Origin: Bradymonadales bacterium
Lineage (GTDB): Bacteria; Myxococcota_A; Bradymonadia; JAFGEP01
NCBI GenBank assembly: GCA_016931535.1
Contig: JAFGEP010000156.1
Location: 1 to 50,188, forward strand
Direction: 5' to 3'
DNA: 50,188 nt
This document shows, piece by piece, positions 34,839-44,600 of the stretch. Within the stretch, counting starts at the first letter, position 1. Each line of letters begins with the position of its first letter. A program made the position numbers and the translations under genes. Under the pieces are notes generated by a model. The model was given only the letters and a program-made list of their open reading frames with translations, made no database searches and was not told the origin of the DNA.

Positions 34839-35363
34839 ATGATGACTCGTCCACCGATATTGCGACTGTCGGATTTCCTGATCCCGCAGTCGATCCTGCT
34901 CGACATCGAGGCCTGCCAGAAACCGGAGGTCTTGAGGGAGCTGACCCGGTTGCTGTACACCGGACGGCCCGATCTGTCCCGTTCCATCAGCCAGGATGAG
35001 GCCTTTCACCTCCTCGCCGAGCGGGAGATGCTGGCCGCCACCGGGATCGGCAACGCCATCGCCGTCCCCCATGCCTCCTCCCCCAAGGTCAAACAGCTCA
35101 TCGGCGGGTTCGCCCGCAGTCTGCAGGGGATCGAGTTCGGCGCCCTCGACCGGCTCCCCTGCCAGTACTTCTTCGTCTTGCTGAGCCCCACCTCCCAACC
35201 CAAGATCCACATCAAGGCGCTCTCTCGCATCTCCCGCCTGCTGACCCTTGGACCCACCCGAGAGGCGCTTCTGGCGGCCCGCTCCACCTCGGAGATCTAC
35301 CAGGCGCTCATGGCGGGAGACGAGCAGCTCGAAGCCCTCAGGTCCAGGCAGGAACAGCCATGA
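34839..35363 (+). CDS. ptsN: PtsN-like PTS EIIA domain protein
   Basis: This 174-residue protein is a fructose/nitrogen-family EIIA, usually a regulatory phosphocarrier. The phosphorylatable His is His78 in GIGNAIAVPHAS, and the flanking fold pattern matches PF00359 (LAEREMLAATGIG, RLPCQYFFVLLSP, HIKALSRISRLL). A GGGGAGGAG site precedes two adjacent ATGs; the first is used. The last codons overlap the hprK start (ATGA, 35360-35363), showing translational coupling. In proteobacteria PtsN controls potassium uptake, phosphate sensing and nitrogen balance rather than sugar import. Confidence 0.92.
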   Translation: MMTRPPILRLSDFLIPQSILLDIEACQKPEVLRELTRLLYTGRPDLSRSISQDEAFHLLAEREMLAATGIGNAIAVPHASSPKVKQLIGGFARSLQGIEFGALDRLPCQYFFVLLSPTSQPKIHIKALSRISRLLTLGPTREALLAARSTSEIYQALMAGDEQLEALRSRQEQP

Positions 35364-36316
35364 GCGTCCCCCTACGTACCATCCTCGAGGACAAGTACGG
35401 CCTGAAGCTCACCATCCAGGCCGGACGGGAGGGACTGGACAACCCGATCACCTCCGACCTGGTGCAAAAGGCGGGACTGGCCATGACCGGCTTCGTCCAG
35501 TACGCCTACCCGGGCTGGATCCAGGTGCTGGGCAACTCCGAGATCTCCTACCTCCTTTCCCAGACAGAGGAACGGCGGCGCCTGGCGTTGACCGCACTCT
35601 GCCAGGTCAAGGTGGCGGCCATCGTGGTCACCCGCGACCTGCCCGTCCCCGACCTGCTGGTGGAGCTGTGCGATCATAACCAGATCCCGCTCTTGTACAC
35701 CCCCCTGTTGACCGAGGAGTTCTTCGACCTGGCCCACCGCATCCTGCAGGGCCTGCTCGCTCCCACTACCAGCCTCCATGGCGTCTTGATGGACGTCCTG
35801 GGGGTCGGCATCCTGCTGCTGGGAGAATCCGGCATCGGCAAGTCCGAATGCGCCCTGGAGCTGGTGTATCGCGGTCACCGCTTGGTCGCCGACGACATCG
35901 TCGATGTGCGCCGGATCGGCGATACCCTGGTGGGTCGCGGCTACGATCTCATCAAGCACCACATGGAGATCCGTGGTCTCGGCATCATCAACATCAAAGA
36001 CCTGTTCGGCATCGCCGCTGTCCGCGATACCAAGAAGATCCAGCTCTGCCTGGAGCTGGTCGAGTGGGACGAAGACGTGGAGTACGACCGACTGGGGATC
36101 GATCAGTCCACACGCACCATCCTGGGGGTGGAGATCCCCTACATGGTCATCCCTGTTGGACCAGGCAGGAACATCGCCATCATTGTAGAGATCGCCGCCC
36201 GCAATCAGCTGCTCAAGGTCCAGGGCCATTACTCCGCTGTCGACTTCCAGCAGAAGCTGATGGACCAGATCGCCGCCAATATCCACGAGGAGCAGACCGT
36301 GGAGGATGTGGAGTAA
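35360..36316 (+). CDS. hprK: HPr kinase/phosphorylase
   Basis: HprK phosphorylates HPr on a Ser using ATP or pyrophosphate and removes the phosphate with inorganic phosphate. The 318-residue length is normal. Conserved features are His140, the P-loop GESGIGKS (155-162), acidic Asp178/Asp179, and the capping segment from MEIRGLGIINIKDLFG (202-217). The N-terminal domain (about 1-130) has the family's receiver-like pattern. It overlaps ptsN by four bases. The substrate HPr is encoded 0.9 kb downstream and carries the target Ser. Gram-negative HprK is often found with rapZ; no rapZ is present here. Confidence 0.95.
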   Translation: MSVPLRTILEDKYGLKLTIQAGREGLDNPITSDLVQKAGLAMTGFVQYAYPGWIQVLGNSEISYLLSQTEERRRLALTALCQVKVAAIVVTRDLPVPDLLVELCDHNQIPLLYTPLLTEEFFDLAHRILQGLLAPTTSLHGVLMDVLGVGILLLGESGIGKSECALELVYRGHRLVADDIVDVRRIGDTLVGRGYDLIKHHMEIRGLGIINIKDLFGIAAVRDTKKIQLCLELVEWDEDVEYDRLGIDQSTRTILGVEIPYMVIPVGPGRNIAIIVEIAARNQLLKVQGHYSAVDFQQKLMDQIAANIHEEQTVEDVE

Positions 36317-36342
36317 CCGATGCTACCTGAAGGTCGCCCCCC

Positions 36343-36732
36343 ATGATCGGCATTTTCATCTTCACTCATGGCGAGCTGTGCAGCATCTTGCGAAGGGAAG
36401 CCGAACGGCTGACCGGCAACCGCCAACAGGTCGACTGCCTGTGCATGAGCCAGGCAGAACCGATCGACACCCTGATCGAGCGGGTCGAGCAGGCCATTCG
36501 ACAGGTGGACTGCGGACAGGGGGTCATCGCCTTTATCGATGTGGCCGGCGGCACCCCCTGGAACGTCATCGGCCACCTGAAGGAGAAAAAAGGCATGCGG
36601 ATCCGCCGCATCTCCGGAGCCGGCATCCCGGTCATCATCAAGGCGCTCCAGGACCGCGGCGAACACCAGGATCTGGATCCGTGGGCCGACGAGCTGATCC
36701 AGTACGCGGCCCAACACGTGCTGGGAGACTGA
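36343..36732 (+). CDS. Mannose-family PTS EIIA domain protein
   Basis: At 129 residues this is a stand-alone EIIA of the mannose (Man) family. The phosphorylated His is His9 in IFTHG (the family usual is GHG). The central strand and turn read IAFIDVAGGTPWNV, corresponding to the family's 'Asp-x-x-Gly-Gly-Thr-Pro'. It receives phosphate from HPr-His and passes it to EIIB, encoded 15 bp further on. Membrane parts IIC and IID are absent in the window. Confidence 0.9.
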   Translation: MIGIFIFTHGELCSILRREAERLTGNRQQVDCLCMSQAEPIDTLIERVEQAIRQVDCGQGVIAFIDVAGGTPWNVIGHLKEKKGMRIRRISGAGIPVIIKALQDRGEHQDLDPWADELIQYAAQHVLGD

Positions 36733-36747
36733 GTAGGACGCTGGCTC

Positions 36748-37227
36748 ATGGGCACCACGACCATCCGCATCGACGACCGGTTGATCCACTCCGAGGTGCT
36801 CTACACCCTGTCCCAACGCCCCGCGGATCATGTCATCGCCGCCTCGCACCTGCCCTGGTGCGACCTGGCCAACCGGTCGATGCTGCCACCGGACACCAGG
36901 CTGAGCACCGTGGATCCCATGCAAGTATCCCAACGGATCCTGCCTGAAGAGGACACCCTCGTGGTGTTCGGCACCCTGCTCGACCTGCGGCTCGCCATGC
37001 ACGGCGGCCTGGCCGTCGAGTCGGTCAGACTGGCCAATCGGGCTCGCCGGGAAGGGACGCACAGACTGACGGACTCCTGTTTTCTGGACGCCGACGAGTG
37101 GGCGGTGCTGGTCGAGCTGGTCCGGGCGGGAACGACCATCGAAGCCCAGCTTCACCCGGCCAACCCGGGCATTCGGCTGAGCGCCGATCTGCTGGCTTCG
37201 CTTTCACCACCCTGGGGGTCCGGGTGA
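36748..37227 (+). CDS. Mannose/sorbose-family PTS EIIB domain protein
   Basis: The 159-residue EIIB has the active-site strand RIDDRLIHSEV, where His14 is phosphorylated (family usual RIDDRLIHGQV). The remaining pattern, including RILPEEDTLVVFGTLLDLRLAM, fits PF03830. The changed Ser-Glu after the His is unusual but the His is kept. With IIA and HPr it forms a phosphorelay that ends without a cognate permease here, so an acceptor other than sugar is possible. Confidence 0.88.
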   Translation: MGTTTIRIDDRLIHSEVLYTLSQRPADHVIAASHLPWCDLANRSMLPPDTRLSTVDPMQVSQRILPEEDTLVVFGTLLDLRLAMHGGLAVESVRLANRARREGTHRLTDSCFLDADEWAVLVELVRAGTTIEAQLHPANPGIRLSADLLASLSPPWGSG

Positions 37228-37260
37228 CCCCGGCGCCAACAAGTAAGGGAAGGGCCTTGC

Positions 37261-37536
37261 ATGCAGCTGGTCAGTGACTACTTCACCATCCCCAACCGGC
37301 TCGGGCTGCACTTGCGAGCCGCTCGGATCCTGGTCGAGCTGGCCAACAAGTTCGAGTCCCAGGTCGAGGTGGAAAAAAAGAGCGGACCCAAGGTCAACGC
37401 CAAGAGCATTCTCGGGGTCTTGCTGCTGGAGGGGGTCCAGGGAAGCCAGGTCCGGGTCATCACCTCCGGCATGGATGCCCGACCCGCCATGGAGGCTATC
37501 AGCGACTTGATCCACAACGGCTTCGGGGAGCTTTGA
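37261..37536 (+). CDS. ptsH: Phosphocarrier protein HPr
   Basis: HPr carries phosphate from enzyme I to EIIA proteins. The 91-residue protein has the active-site His17 in NRLGLHLRAA, and the kinase target Ser49 in NAKSILGVLLLEG, matching the Ser46 site of Firmicute HPr. That site explains the presence of HprK. The enzyme I start (ATG 37536) overlaps the last base of the stop codon. Confidence 0.96.
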   Translation: MQLVSDYFTIPNRLGLHLRAARILVELANKFESQVEVEKKSGPKVNAKSILGVLLLEGVQGSQVRVITSGMDARPAMEAISDLIHNGFGEL

Positions 37537-39293
37537 TGATCAACCAGATGCTTACCGTCCGCGGAATCGGCGCATCTCCAGGGATCGTGATCGGCCAGGT
37601 TCACCTCCTCGGTCGCCAAGAATGGCAGATCCCCCGCCGCTCCATCGAGCCGGACCAGATCGAGGAGGAGCTCGACCGCTTCGACCTCGCCATTCAAGCC
37701 TCTCTCCAGCAGATCCAGAGCACGCTGGACCGCCTGGGCCAGGCAGGCGACGAAGGGATCCTCATCATCGAGTCCCATCGGATGATGTTGCAGGATGAGA
37801 TGTTGGTGGAACGGACCCACGACCTCATCAAAAATAGCCTGCTGGGTGCCGAAGACGCCCTCGACCAGACACTGGCTACCCTGTCCCAGGCCTTCTCCCA
37901 GCTCACGGTCAGGTACTTCAGGGAACGGGTGGCCGACCTTCGCTCGGTTGGCAACCTGGTCATGAGAAACCTGCTGGGGCAGATCGAATCCCCCCTGCAC
38001 CTCGTGCCACCCGGCAGTATCGTGGTGGCTCACGAGCTGTCCGCCCCCCAGGCGGCCGAGCTGACCCTGAAGCAGATCAAAGCGCTGGTCACCGAGGTGG
38101 GGGGTATCACCTGCCACACCGCCATCATGGCCCGGGCCATGGAAATTCCCGCCGTGGTGGGGGTCACCGGGATCTGCATGGTTGCCACCAATGGCCAGCA
38201 GCTCGCCGTGGATGGAAGGCTCGGACAGGTCATCCTCAACCCCGACCAGGAAACGTGCCGTCACCTGCACCAACAACGGGATCGCCAGATCGCCGAGCTG
38301 GCAAAGCTGACCTCGCGATCCCAACAGGCCGCGGTCACTCGGGATGGCGTCACCATCCGGGTGGAAGGGAACATCGAGTACCTGGAAGAGATCGAGAACT
38401 TGCGAAGTCGAGGAGGAACCGGGATCGGTCTGTTCCGGACCGAGTACCTGCTACTGAGCGGCAGCGCGATCAACGACGAGAACTCCCAGGTGGAGCTCTA
38501 CCGACAGGTTCTCCAGCGAAGCGCCCCCCATCGCGCCACCTTGAGGACCCTCGACATGGGCCGCGACAAGACCCTCGAAGGGGTACGCCTCGACACCGCC
38601 GCGGAAAATCCCGCCCTCGGACTTCGGGGGATCCGCCTCTCCCTGCTGGAAACCCAGACGTTCAAGCTGCAGCTTCGCGCCCTCCTCAGAGCTTCCACCC
38701 ATGGCAAGATGAGGCTGATCATCCCCTTCGTGACCTCCCTCAAAGAGGTCCGGGAGGCCAAGACGCTGCTGGCACAGGTCAAAGAGGAGCTGCGCCGCGA
38801 GAACCACCCCTTCGATGAATCGATCCCCTTCGGCATCATGATCGAGATCCCCTCGGCCGCCATCACCGCCGATATCCTGGCTGCCGAGGTGGACTTCTTC
38901 AGCATCGGCACCAACGACCTGGTGCAGTACACCCTGGGTGTCGACCGCAACAACCAGATGGTGGCCTCCCTCTACCAGGAGCTGCACCCGGCGGTGCTCC
39001 GAACCCTTCGCCAGGTGGTTCAGGCGGCCGTCCAGGCCGAGATCGAAGTCGCCATCTGCGGAGAGATGGCGGGCGAGCCGCAGAACATCCCGCTATTGCT
39101 GGGCTGCGGCCTCACCTGCCTGAGCATGAACCCCATCAGCATCCCCCAGGTCAAAGAGACGATCCGCCTGTGTAATATGGTGGACTGCAAGCGGTTTTTC
39201 GACGAGCTGCTGCGATGCGAGACGACCTCCGAGATCACCGCCCGGGTCCGCGACTACCACCGCGCACTGCTCGCCACCGGCGCGGGTGACTGA
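37536..39293 (+). CDS. ptsI: PTS enzyme I (phosphoenolpyruvate-protein phosphotransferase)
   Basis: Enzyme I takes phosphate from phosphoenolpyruvate and passes it to HPr. From the ATG at 37536 the product is 585 residues, normal for the family. The phosphorylatable His194 sits in GGITCHTAIMARAMEIPAVVG-type context; the usual Arg-Thr-Ser before the His is Ile-Thr-Cys here. The PEP-binding barrel has GIGLFRTEYL, RTLDMG, IMIEIPSA and FFSIGTNDL, with the catalytic Cys in EVAICGEMAG. It closes the operon begun by rpoN and ends 32 bp before a convergent gene. Confidence 0.96.
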   Translation: MINQMLTVRGIGASPGIVIGQVHLLGRQEWQIPRRSIEPDQIEEELDRFDLAIQASLQQIQSTLDRLGQAGDEGILIIESHRMMLQDEMLVERTHDLIKNSLLGAEDALDQTLATLSQAFSQLTVRYFRERVADLRSVGNLVMRNLLGQIESPLHLVPPGSIVVAHELSAPQAAELTLKQIKALVTEVGGITCHTAIMARAMEIPAVVGVTGICMVATNGQQLAVDGRLGQVILNPDQETCRHLHQQRDRQIAELAKLTSRSQQAAVTRDGVTIRVEGNIEYLEEIENLRSRGGTGIGLFRTEYLLLSGSAINDENSQVELYRQVLQRSAPHRATLRTLDMGRDKTLEGVRLDTAAENPALGLRGIRLSLLETQTFKLQLRALLRASTHGKMRLIIPFVTSLKEVREAKTLLAQVKEELRRENHPFDESIPFGIMIEIPSAAITADILAAEVDFFSIGTNDLVQYTLGVDRNNQMVASLYQELHPAVLRTLRQVVQAAVQAEIEVAICGEMAGEPQNIPLLLGCGLTCLSMNPISIPQVKETIRLCNMVDCKRFFDELLRCETTSEITARVRDYHRALLATGAGD

Positions 39294-39325
39294 CCCAGGC
39301 TTCAGAGGTGTCCTGGGGTTGTTGT

Positions 39326-39811
39326 TCAGAGGTGGCGGGTCGTTCGCCGGTTGGTTGGCGGCTTCTGGAGCTTCTCGTCTCCGGCGCTTTCGGTATCCTG
39401 ATCGGCGAGCTGCTGGACCGCGGTCGATGCGGCCGAAGGTTGGCTGGCCTGGTTCTGCCTGCCCGGCTGAGCGGTCGCCCAACCGGAGGGGATCCTGGGC
39501 CGCTGTCTGGATAGCTCCCTGTTCCTGCTGTCGACCATGGCCTGGATCTGTGGCTTCAGATCACCTTTGACCGCCAGCTTCTCGGCATCCTGCTCCGCCT
39601 CCACCGTGGGGGGTGTGGTTGGCTCCGCGGGTTTGCGTTGCAGTTGCAAGGGAATCGGGGGGCGGAGCAGCTGAACCTGCTGGGCGTAGGGCAGAGCGGC
39701 CAGCTCGCTCTTGAGCTGGACGGCCCGCCCTTCCTCGGCCGATTCATGGCCCGATAATGCTGGATCCTGCTGGGCCCGGTCGGGAACTGGTATCTTGAGG
39801 ATTCGACCCAC
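39326..39811 (-). CDS. Low-complexity protein, family uncertain
   Basis: The 161-residue open frame starts at a GTG (39811) directly after an in-frame stop. It is rich in Gln, Pro, Ala and Arg. Residues about 33-57 contain the phrase ELAALPYAQQVQLLRPPIPLQ. That resembles a short 'Leu-Pro-Tyr-Ala-x-Gln-Val-x-x-Leu-x-Pro' motif seen in some DUF4157/eCIS-associated toxin-type proteins; this is memory of a pattern, not a search. There is no signal peptide or membrane helix. The ribosome-binding site is weak. It could be a real small gene or a chance frame. Confidence 0.45.
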   Translation of the reverse strand: MGRILKIPVPDRAQQDPALSGHESAEEGRAVQLKSELAALPYAQQVQLLRPPIPLQLQRKPAEPTTPPTVEAEQDAEKLAVKGDLKPQIQAMVDSRNRELSRQRPRIPSGWATAQPGRQNQASQPSAASTAVQQLADQDTESAGDEKLQKPPTNRRTTRHL

Positions 39812-39896
39812 TGTGTGTGCCTATCAAGTCGGTTCGAAGAAAAGGTAGGTCGGATCGGCGAAAAGTCAAGGCACGGTCAAGGGTTACCGCAGACAA

Positions 39897-40262
39897 TTAC
39901 CCTTCCAGCTCGGACCGGGCCTGCTCGGTGGCTCGTAGTATGGAGTTCAACAGGTCGTAGAACTGGCCAACCCGCTTGTGCAGGCTCTCGAAATCGAGGG
40001 AGTAGCACCGCTCCTTTCCCCGTCGTTCCATCCTGACCAGCCCTGCCCGCTTCAATAGCTGCAGGTGGTGGGAAACGGTGGAAGCCGTGAGATCGAACTG
40101 GGCGGCGATCTCTCCCACGGTATAGGGCACCATCTGCCCCAGCTCCGGAGTACATAGCAGGCGCATGATGCGGCTCCGCGTTTCGTCCGCCATCGCCTTC
40201 AGCATATCCAGGTCGAACAGGAGCAAGGGCTGGGGCGTTCTGATCCGGTTGGACTGGGGCAT
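39897..40262 (-). CDS. ArsR-family winged-helix repressor
   Basis: The 121-residue protein has the ArsR/SmtB fold. A DLDMLKAMADETRSRIMRLL helix leads to a winged helix-turn-helix with TVGEIAAQFDLTASTVSHHL (recognition helix Ser-Thr-Val-Ser-His-His-Leu), a wing (RMERRGKERCYSL) and a C-terminal helix. The metal-binding Cys-x-Cys-x-x-Cys of ArsR is absent, so the signal may be redox or another ligand. Cys37 and Cys86 are the only Cys. The ATG at 40262 has AAGAGG 11 nt upstream. No target gene follows it closely; it may regulate itself or the divergent pathway. Confidence 0.88.
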   Translation of the reverse strand: MPQSNRIRTPQPLLLFDLDMLKAMADETRSRIMRLLCTPELGQMVPYTVGEIAAQFDLTASTVSHHLQLLKRAGLVRMERRGKERCYSLDFESLHKRVGQFYDLLNSILRATEQARSELEG

Positions 40263-40349
40263 GATCGCAGCCTCTTGCCAAGGGACCCCTCGTCCTCTCG
40301 CTGAGAACCAGACCGAGAGCCGTCAGGAGCCTGATCGATCTTCCATCGG

Positions 40350-40375
40350 GGTGTCACCCGCCACCGCGGGACACC
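40350..40375. promoter_or_regulatory. Inverted repeat upstream of arsR-type gene
   Basis: GGTGTC-AC-CCGC (40350-40361) is the reverse complement of GCGGGACACC (40366-40375) apart from two bulged bases, with a four-base CACC loop. It lies about 90 bp upstream of the repressor start and 140 bp beyond the queG stop. It could be the repressor operator or a terminator for queG; there is no T tract. Confidence 0.4.
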
Positions 40376-40512
40376 GCCTCCTGTTCGTGTAGGACAAACC
40401 CCCACGTTCAATCCCTATGCCGGTGCCCTGCGGTTGTCAAGAAGTGGGGGGCCGCTGGGAGAAAGGGCCACCGGCAGACTCCGGCCAAAGGCCTGCACAG
40501 GATCAGGCCCGC

Positions 40513-41628
40513 TCAGCCGGTCGACAGAGCCTGGCGGATCTCCCCCAGCACAGCCAAATGGTCCTCCCTGACCAACGCCCTGTCCAGAGCCGCCCGGGCC
40601 CGACAATCGCCGAAACGGCCCAGGGCCCAGGCCGCGTGGCCCCGCACCAGGGGACTGTCGTGGTTTTCCAGGACCTGGACCAACGGGTCGATCGCACGCG
40701 GATCACCAGCATTGCCCAACACCACCGCCGCATTGCGGGCAAGCCCCTCCCTCCCGGCCCTCCACAGAGGCGACAGGCGAAAACGCTGCCGAAACTCGGC
40801 CTCGCTCAACCAGAGCACGTCCGCCGCATCCAGACCCTCCAACTCCTCCCCTCCCGCAAAGAAGGGCTCGCCAGACGGGCGGGCACGCCGGTTCCAGGGA
40901 CAGACCGATTGGCACACATCACAACCGAACAGCCGAAGGCCTAGCGCCGATCGGAGCTCCACGGGGATCGCCCCCTTGTGCTCGATGGTCAGATAGGACA
41001 GACACCGCCGGCTGTCCATCACCCACGGTGCGACCAGCGCTTTCGTGGGACACCGATCCAGACAGGCCCGACATCGCCCACATCGGTCCGGCACCGGCTC
41101 TTCTCCTCCCCCAAGCTCCCGACAGACCAGCAGCTCGCCCAAGAACAGGTAGCTGCCCAGCTCCGGACAGACGAGGTTGGTGTTCTTCCCCAACCACCCC
41201 AGACCAGCCTGCACGGCGAAATCGCGCTCCAGGATCGGGGCGGTATCCACGCAGACCCGGGACCGCTGCACCATTGGCCCCACCTCCCGTTCCAGGAATG
41301 CGGCCAGCCGTCTCAGGCGGTCCCCCATAACCCGGTGGTAGTCCAGACCCCGGGCATAACGAGCGATGGCCCGCTCTCCGCCCCTCTCGTCGATCGGCCG
41401 GTAGCTTTTGGCCACCGCCACCACGCTGACCGCCCCAGGATGCAGGCGGGTCGGATCCAGTCGTATTTCCCGGTGCCGCTCCAGGTACGACATGGATCCG
41501 TGGTAACCCAGATCCAGCCAGCGCTCGAAGGCATCTCGGTGTGTGGGCGGCCCGACCGGGGTGATGCCGGCGCGGTCGAAACCCAGCTCGTATGCCTTCT
41601 CCAGCACCAAGGAACCGAGGGAGCTCAT
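40513..41628 (-). CDS. queG: Epoxyqueuosine reductase
   Basis: QueG reduces epoxyqueuosine to queuosine in tRNA, using cobalamin and two 4Fe-4S clusters. The 371-residue protein has the N-terminal B12 domain with VDTAPILERD and GLGWLGKNTNL. Two ferredoxin-like clusters follow, with Cys183, Cys186, Cys189, Cys193 and Cys209, Cys236, Cys239, Cys243 (CDVCQSVCPWN). Helical HEAT-like repeats (about 300-371) close the protein, as in E. coli QueG. The ATG at 41628 has GAGAGGTGG upstream and overlaps the TGA of the kinase-helicase gene (ATGA), so the two are translationally coupled. No other queuosine gene is nearby. Confidence 0.95.
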   Translation of the reverse strand: MSSLGSLVLEKAYELGFDRAGITPVGPPTHRDAFERWLDLGYHGSMSYLERHREIRLDPTRLHPGAVSVVAVAKSYRPIDERGGERAIARYARGLDYHRVMGDRLRRLAAFLEREVGPMVQRSRVCVDTAPILERDFAVQAGLGWLGKNTNLVCPELGSYLFLGELLVCRELGGGEEPVPDRCGRCRACLDRCPTKALVAPWVMDSRRCLSYLTIEHKGAIPVELRSALGLRLFGCDVCQSVCPWNRRARPSGEPFFAGGEELEGLDAADVLWLSEAEFRQRFRLSPLWRAGREGLARNAAVVLGNAGDPRAIDPLVQVLENHDSPLVRGHAAWALGRFGDCRARAALDRALVREDHLAVLGEIRQALSTG

Positions 41629-44600
41629 CCGGCCACCTCTCCATCGACCGGCGTTGACCCCCCTGGACAGCCGGCCCCCTGGGCCCGATCCGCCAGGGGT
41701 GGTGGAGCGCCATCCCCATGACCGGCCAGGTAGCCCGAGATCACCTGCAGCGGCCCGAACACGATGAGCTTGGAACGGGCACGGGTGAATGCCACATTGA
41801 GCCGGCGGGCATCCATGACAAAGTCGGACCAGGTCGAAACCACCAGGCTGACGAAGATCACCTCCTTCTCGCGGCCCTGGAATCGCTCGGCCGTATCCAC
41901 CTCGATCAACCGGGCGGTCTCCTTTCCCAGCACTTCTCCCAGTGCCTGGCGGATGGCGAAGCACTGGGCGCGAAAGGGGGAGATCACCCCGATCTGGGAG
42001 GCGAACTCGGGCTCCACCACCTTGGAGAGGAACAGGGCGGCGATGGTCTCGCACACCGCCTTCACCTCCACCGGGTTGCAGCGCCCGCTATCCGTTCCCT
42101 CCAGTGTTTCCCACACCAGCGGCCGTTTCGGATCCCAGCGGGCCACCAGCTCGCCAGGCAGATCCCGAAGCGCAGCGTGTAGCAGGGAAAGGCGGCGGTT
42201 CGAGACCTCCGGATGGGGGATGAGCATTCCGTCGTAGTACAACCGATTGGAGAGCTCCTGGATCTGCCTGTTCATCCGGTACTGCACCTCGAGCACCACC
42301 TCGGGGGTGCGCCCCGTCAGCCGCTCGAACAGGGTGAAATCCAACCCCCTCAGGTTCATCCGCTTGGCCGCCTCATCCGGCGACTCTCTCACATAGGCCG
42401 TGCGGGCCTCATCGGCCGTCACGACCGGGGGAAGCTGGCAGCGATCTCCCACCAGCACGAAACGGCGCGCCAACAGAACCACCCCCAGCGCCAGGGGCTC
42501 CACCAGCTGAGTCGCCTCGTCCACCAACGCCACATCGAACGGAACGGGAGGCCCGACCTGCCGGCCGGGCCCGCCGGAAAGGCGCTTGATGGCCTGCATC
42601 GCATGGGAACGGATGCAGCGGTGGGCGGTGCCCGCCACCACCGGAACGGTGCGAAGCCGCTGGGCGATCCGGTCTACCGAGGGCTCGCTCAGCCCCAGAT
42701 CGCGCGCCACCTGGCGGCCGATCTGCTCGGGGCTCAGACGGCGCCTCAGCGGGCTGTCCACCTCCAGGTGGCCGAGGCGCAGAAAATCGACGCCGGCCTT
42801 CGCCAGGTGCAAAAGGATGTTGTCCACCGCAGTGTTGGTCCCGGCGGACACCAGCACCCGCTTGCCCTGCTCCACCAGCCGTTCGACCAGCTGGGCGATC
42901 ACCGTGGTCTTGCCCGTCCCCGGCGGCCCGTGGATGAGCACCGGCCTGGACTCCCCGAGGGCCAGCAGCACCGCTTCCCGCTGGGAGGCGTTGAGCTCGG
43001 GGGGAAGTGCATCCTCCCCGACCCCAGGGCTTGCCGGCATCCGAACAGAGTGGCCGTTGCTCTCCTGGTCTCCCCCCCACAGGATACTGGCCAACCGCTC
43101 GGGATCGCGAACAGTCAACAGGGAGTACAACGCCTGGTGTACCTCCACCTGCCCGATCCGAGGCAGATAGCGCTCCAAGATCCATCCGTCTCGCGAGAGC
43201 TGCTGCAGACCTTCCACCCCCTGGCATCGGATCACCACGCTGTCGCCATCCACCACCTCGATCCGACCCATAAGGATGGGATCGCGATCCGGTGCCCCTC
43301 GATGGAGGACCACCTCCGTGCCCGGCACGAATCGCACCAGTTCGGAGCCCGCCAGGCGGACCGCCCGCGACCCGGGGTCCCACTCCACGAGCTCGACCCC
43401 TGCTGCCGCCTGCAGATCCTCGATCCGCTGATCCAGGCCCCCGCTCCGGGTGAACTCGCCTTGGCCCCTGGAGAGGGAGAGGTACTCCAGCTCCACCAGG
43501 CGGATGAAATGGCGATAGTAGACCCTGGCAGCGCTGACCAGGTGGGGTGGCACCGGATGCCATTGCCTCAGGTCGTCCGAGCTGCCGCCGGAACGGGGCT
43601 GGCCGGTCAATCCCAGGTTGGCGCACTGCTGGCGGCAGCGGTCCTGGCGATACTGGCAAGGGAGGTCGCCGCAGCGTTCAGGCCATTGTCCGTGGGCAGG
43701 CATGGCGCCTTCCAGGTCGCCCCGCGCCAGGGCATGGTGGGCGGCGACGATCTCGTTTCGGGATCGGAGAAGGGGGCGTTCCTGCGCGTGGTCCAACCGG
43801 GCGACCCCCTTTTCCAAACCGGGTTGGCTGTAGATCAGACGTCCCTGGATGCTCTTGCCGTTCGCCCCGGCATATTCGTCCCACAGCAGCGCGTAGCATC
43901 GAAGCTGCAGCTCGTGCTCCGGTGGTTGGCGCTTCCCCGTCTTGAGCTCCAGGAGTTCCAGCCGATCGGGGGCGACAATCGCCAGGTCGATCCGCCCTTC
44001 CAGGCCATATTTGCCGCTGAACCGGGTGACTTCGGTCGATCTGCCGCTCGGTTCCAGCTGGCGGGACAGAAGCTGCTGCAACCAGCTACAGGGCCCGGAG
44101 ATCTCGCGCCGCACGGAGGCCAGATCCGCATCGGTCAGCCCGGTCGCTACGGCTGCCAATCGGTTGCGAGCCAACCGCTCCTCGATCACCTCCGAAAACG
44201 AGTGCCGGCCCGGTGCCGCCTGCACCAGCTGGTCCATCACCTGGTGCAGTAACCCCCCCACAAAAAGGGGTAGAGAGTGGCGATCCGGCTCTCTCAGATC
44301 GACGAAGGGACGGGCGGGACAGTCCGGTGCTCGCACCCCCCGGCTGGCCACCACATCGGTGACGCTGACCAGAAAATGGGGCTCGAGGACGGGGACGGTC
44401 AGACCATCCCCCGTCATGAACTCCCCTTTCCGGTCCGATCGGAGGGGAACCGCCGAGTAGAGGGAAAGCTCACACCCCTCCCAGGCGCATCGAAGGCTCT
44501 GGTACAGATCGCCGGGACCCTTGCCAACACTCTCCTCGTACACGAACCCTCGCTGCACCTGGGAGCTCTTGGGGGTCGCGATCTCGAACTTCACCCCGCG

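Noticed and set aside
38040..38110. Enzyme I pseudogene because of the Ile-Thr-Cys-His motif
   Set aside because: The His, the catalytic Cys and all barrel motifs remain, so the enzyme is probably active.
42213..44252. Forward open frame opposite the kinase-helicase gene
   Set aside because: No domain or start signal; the reverse strand has three enzyme domains with intact motifs.
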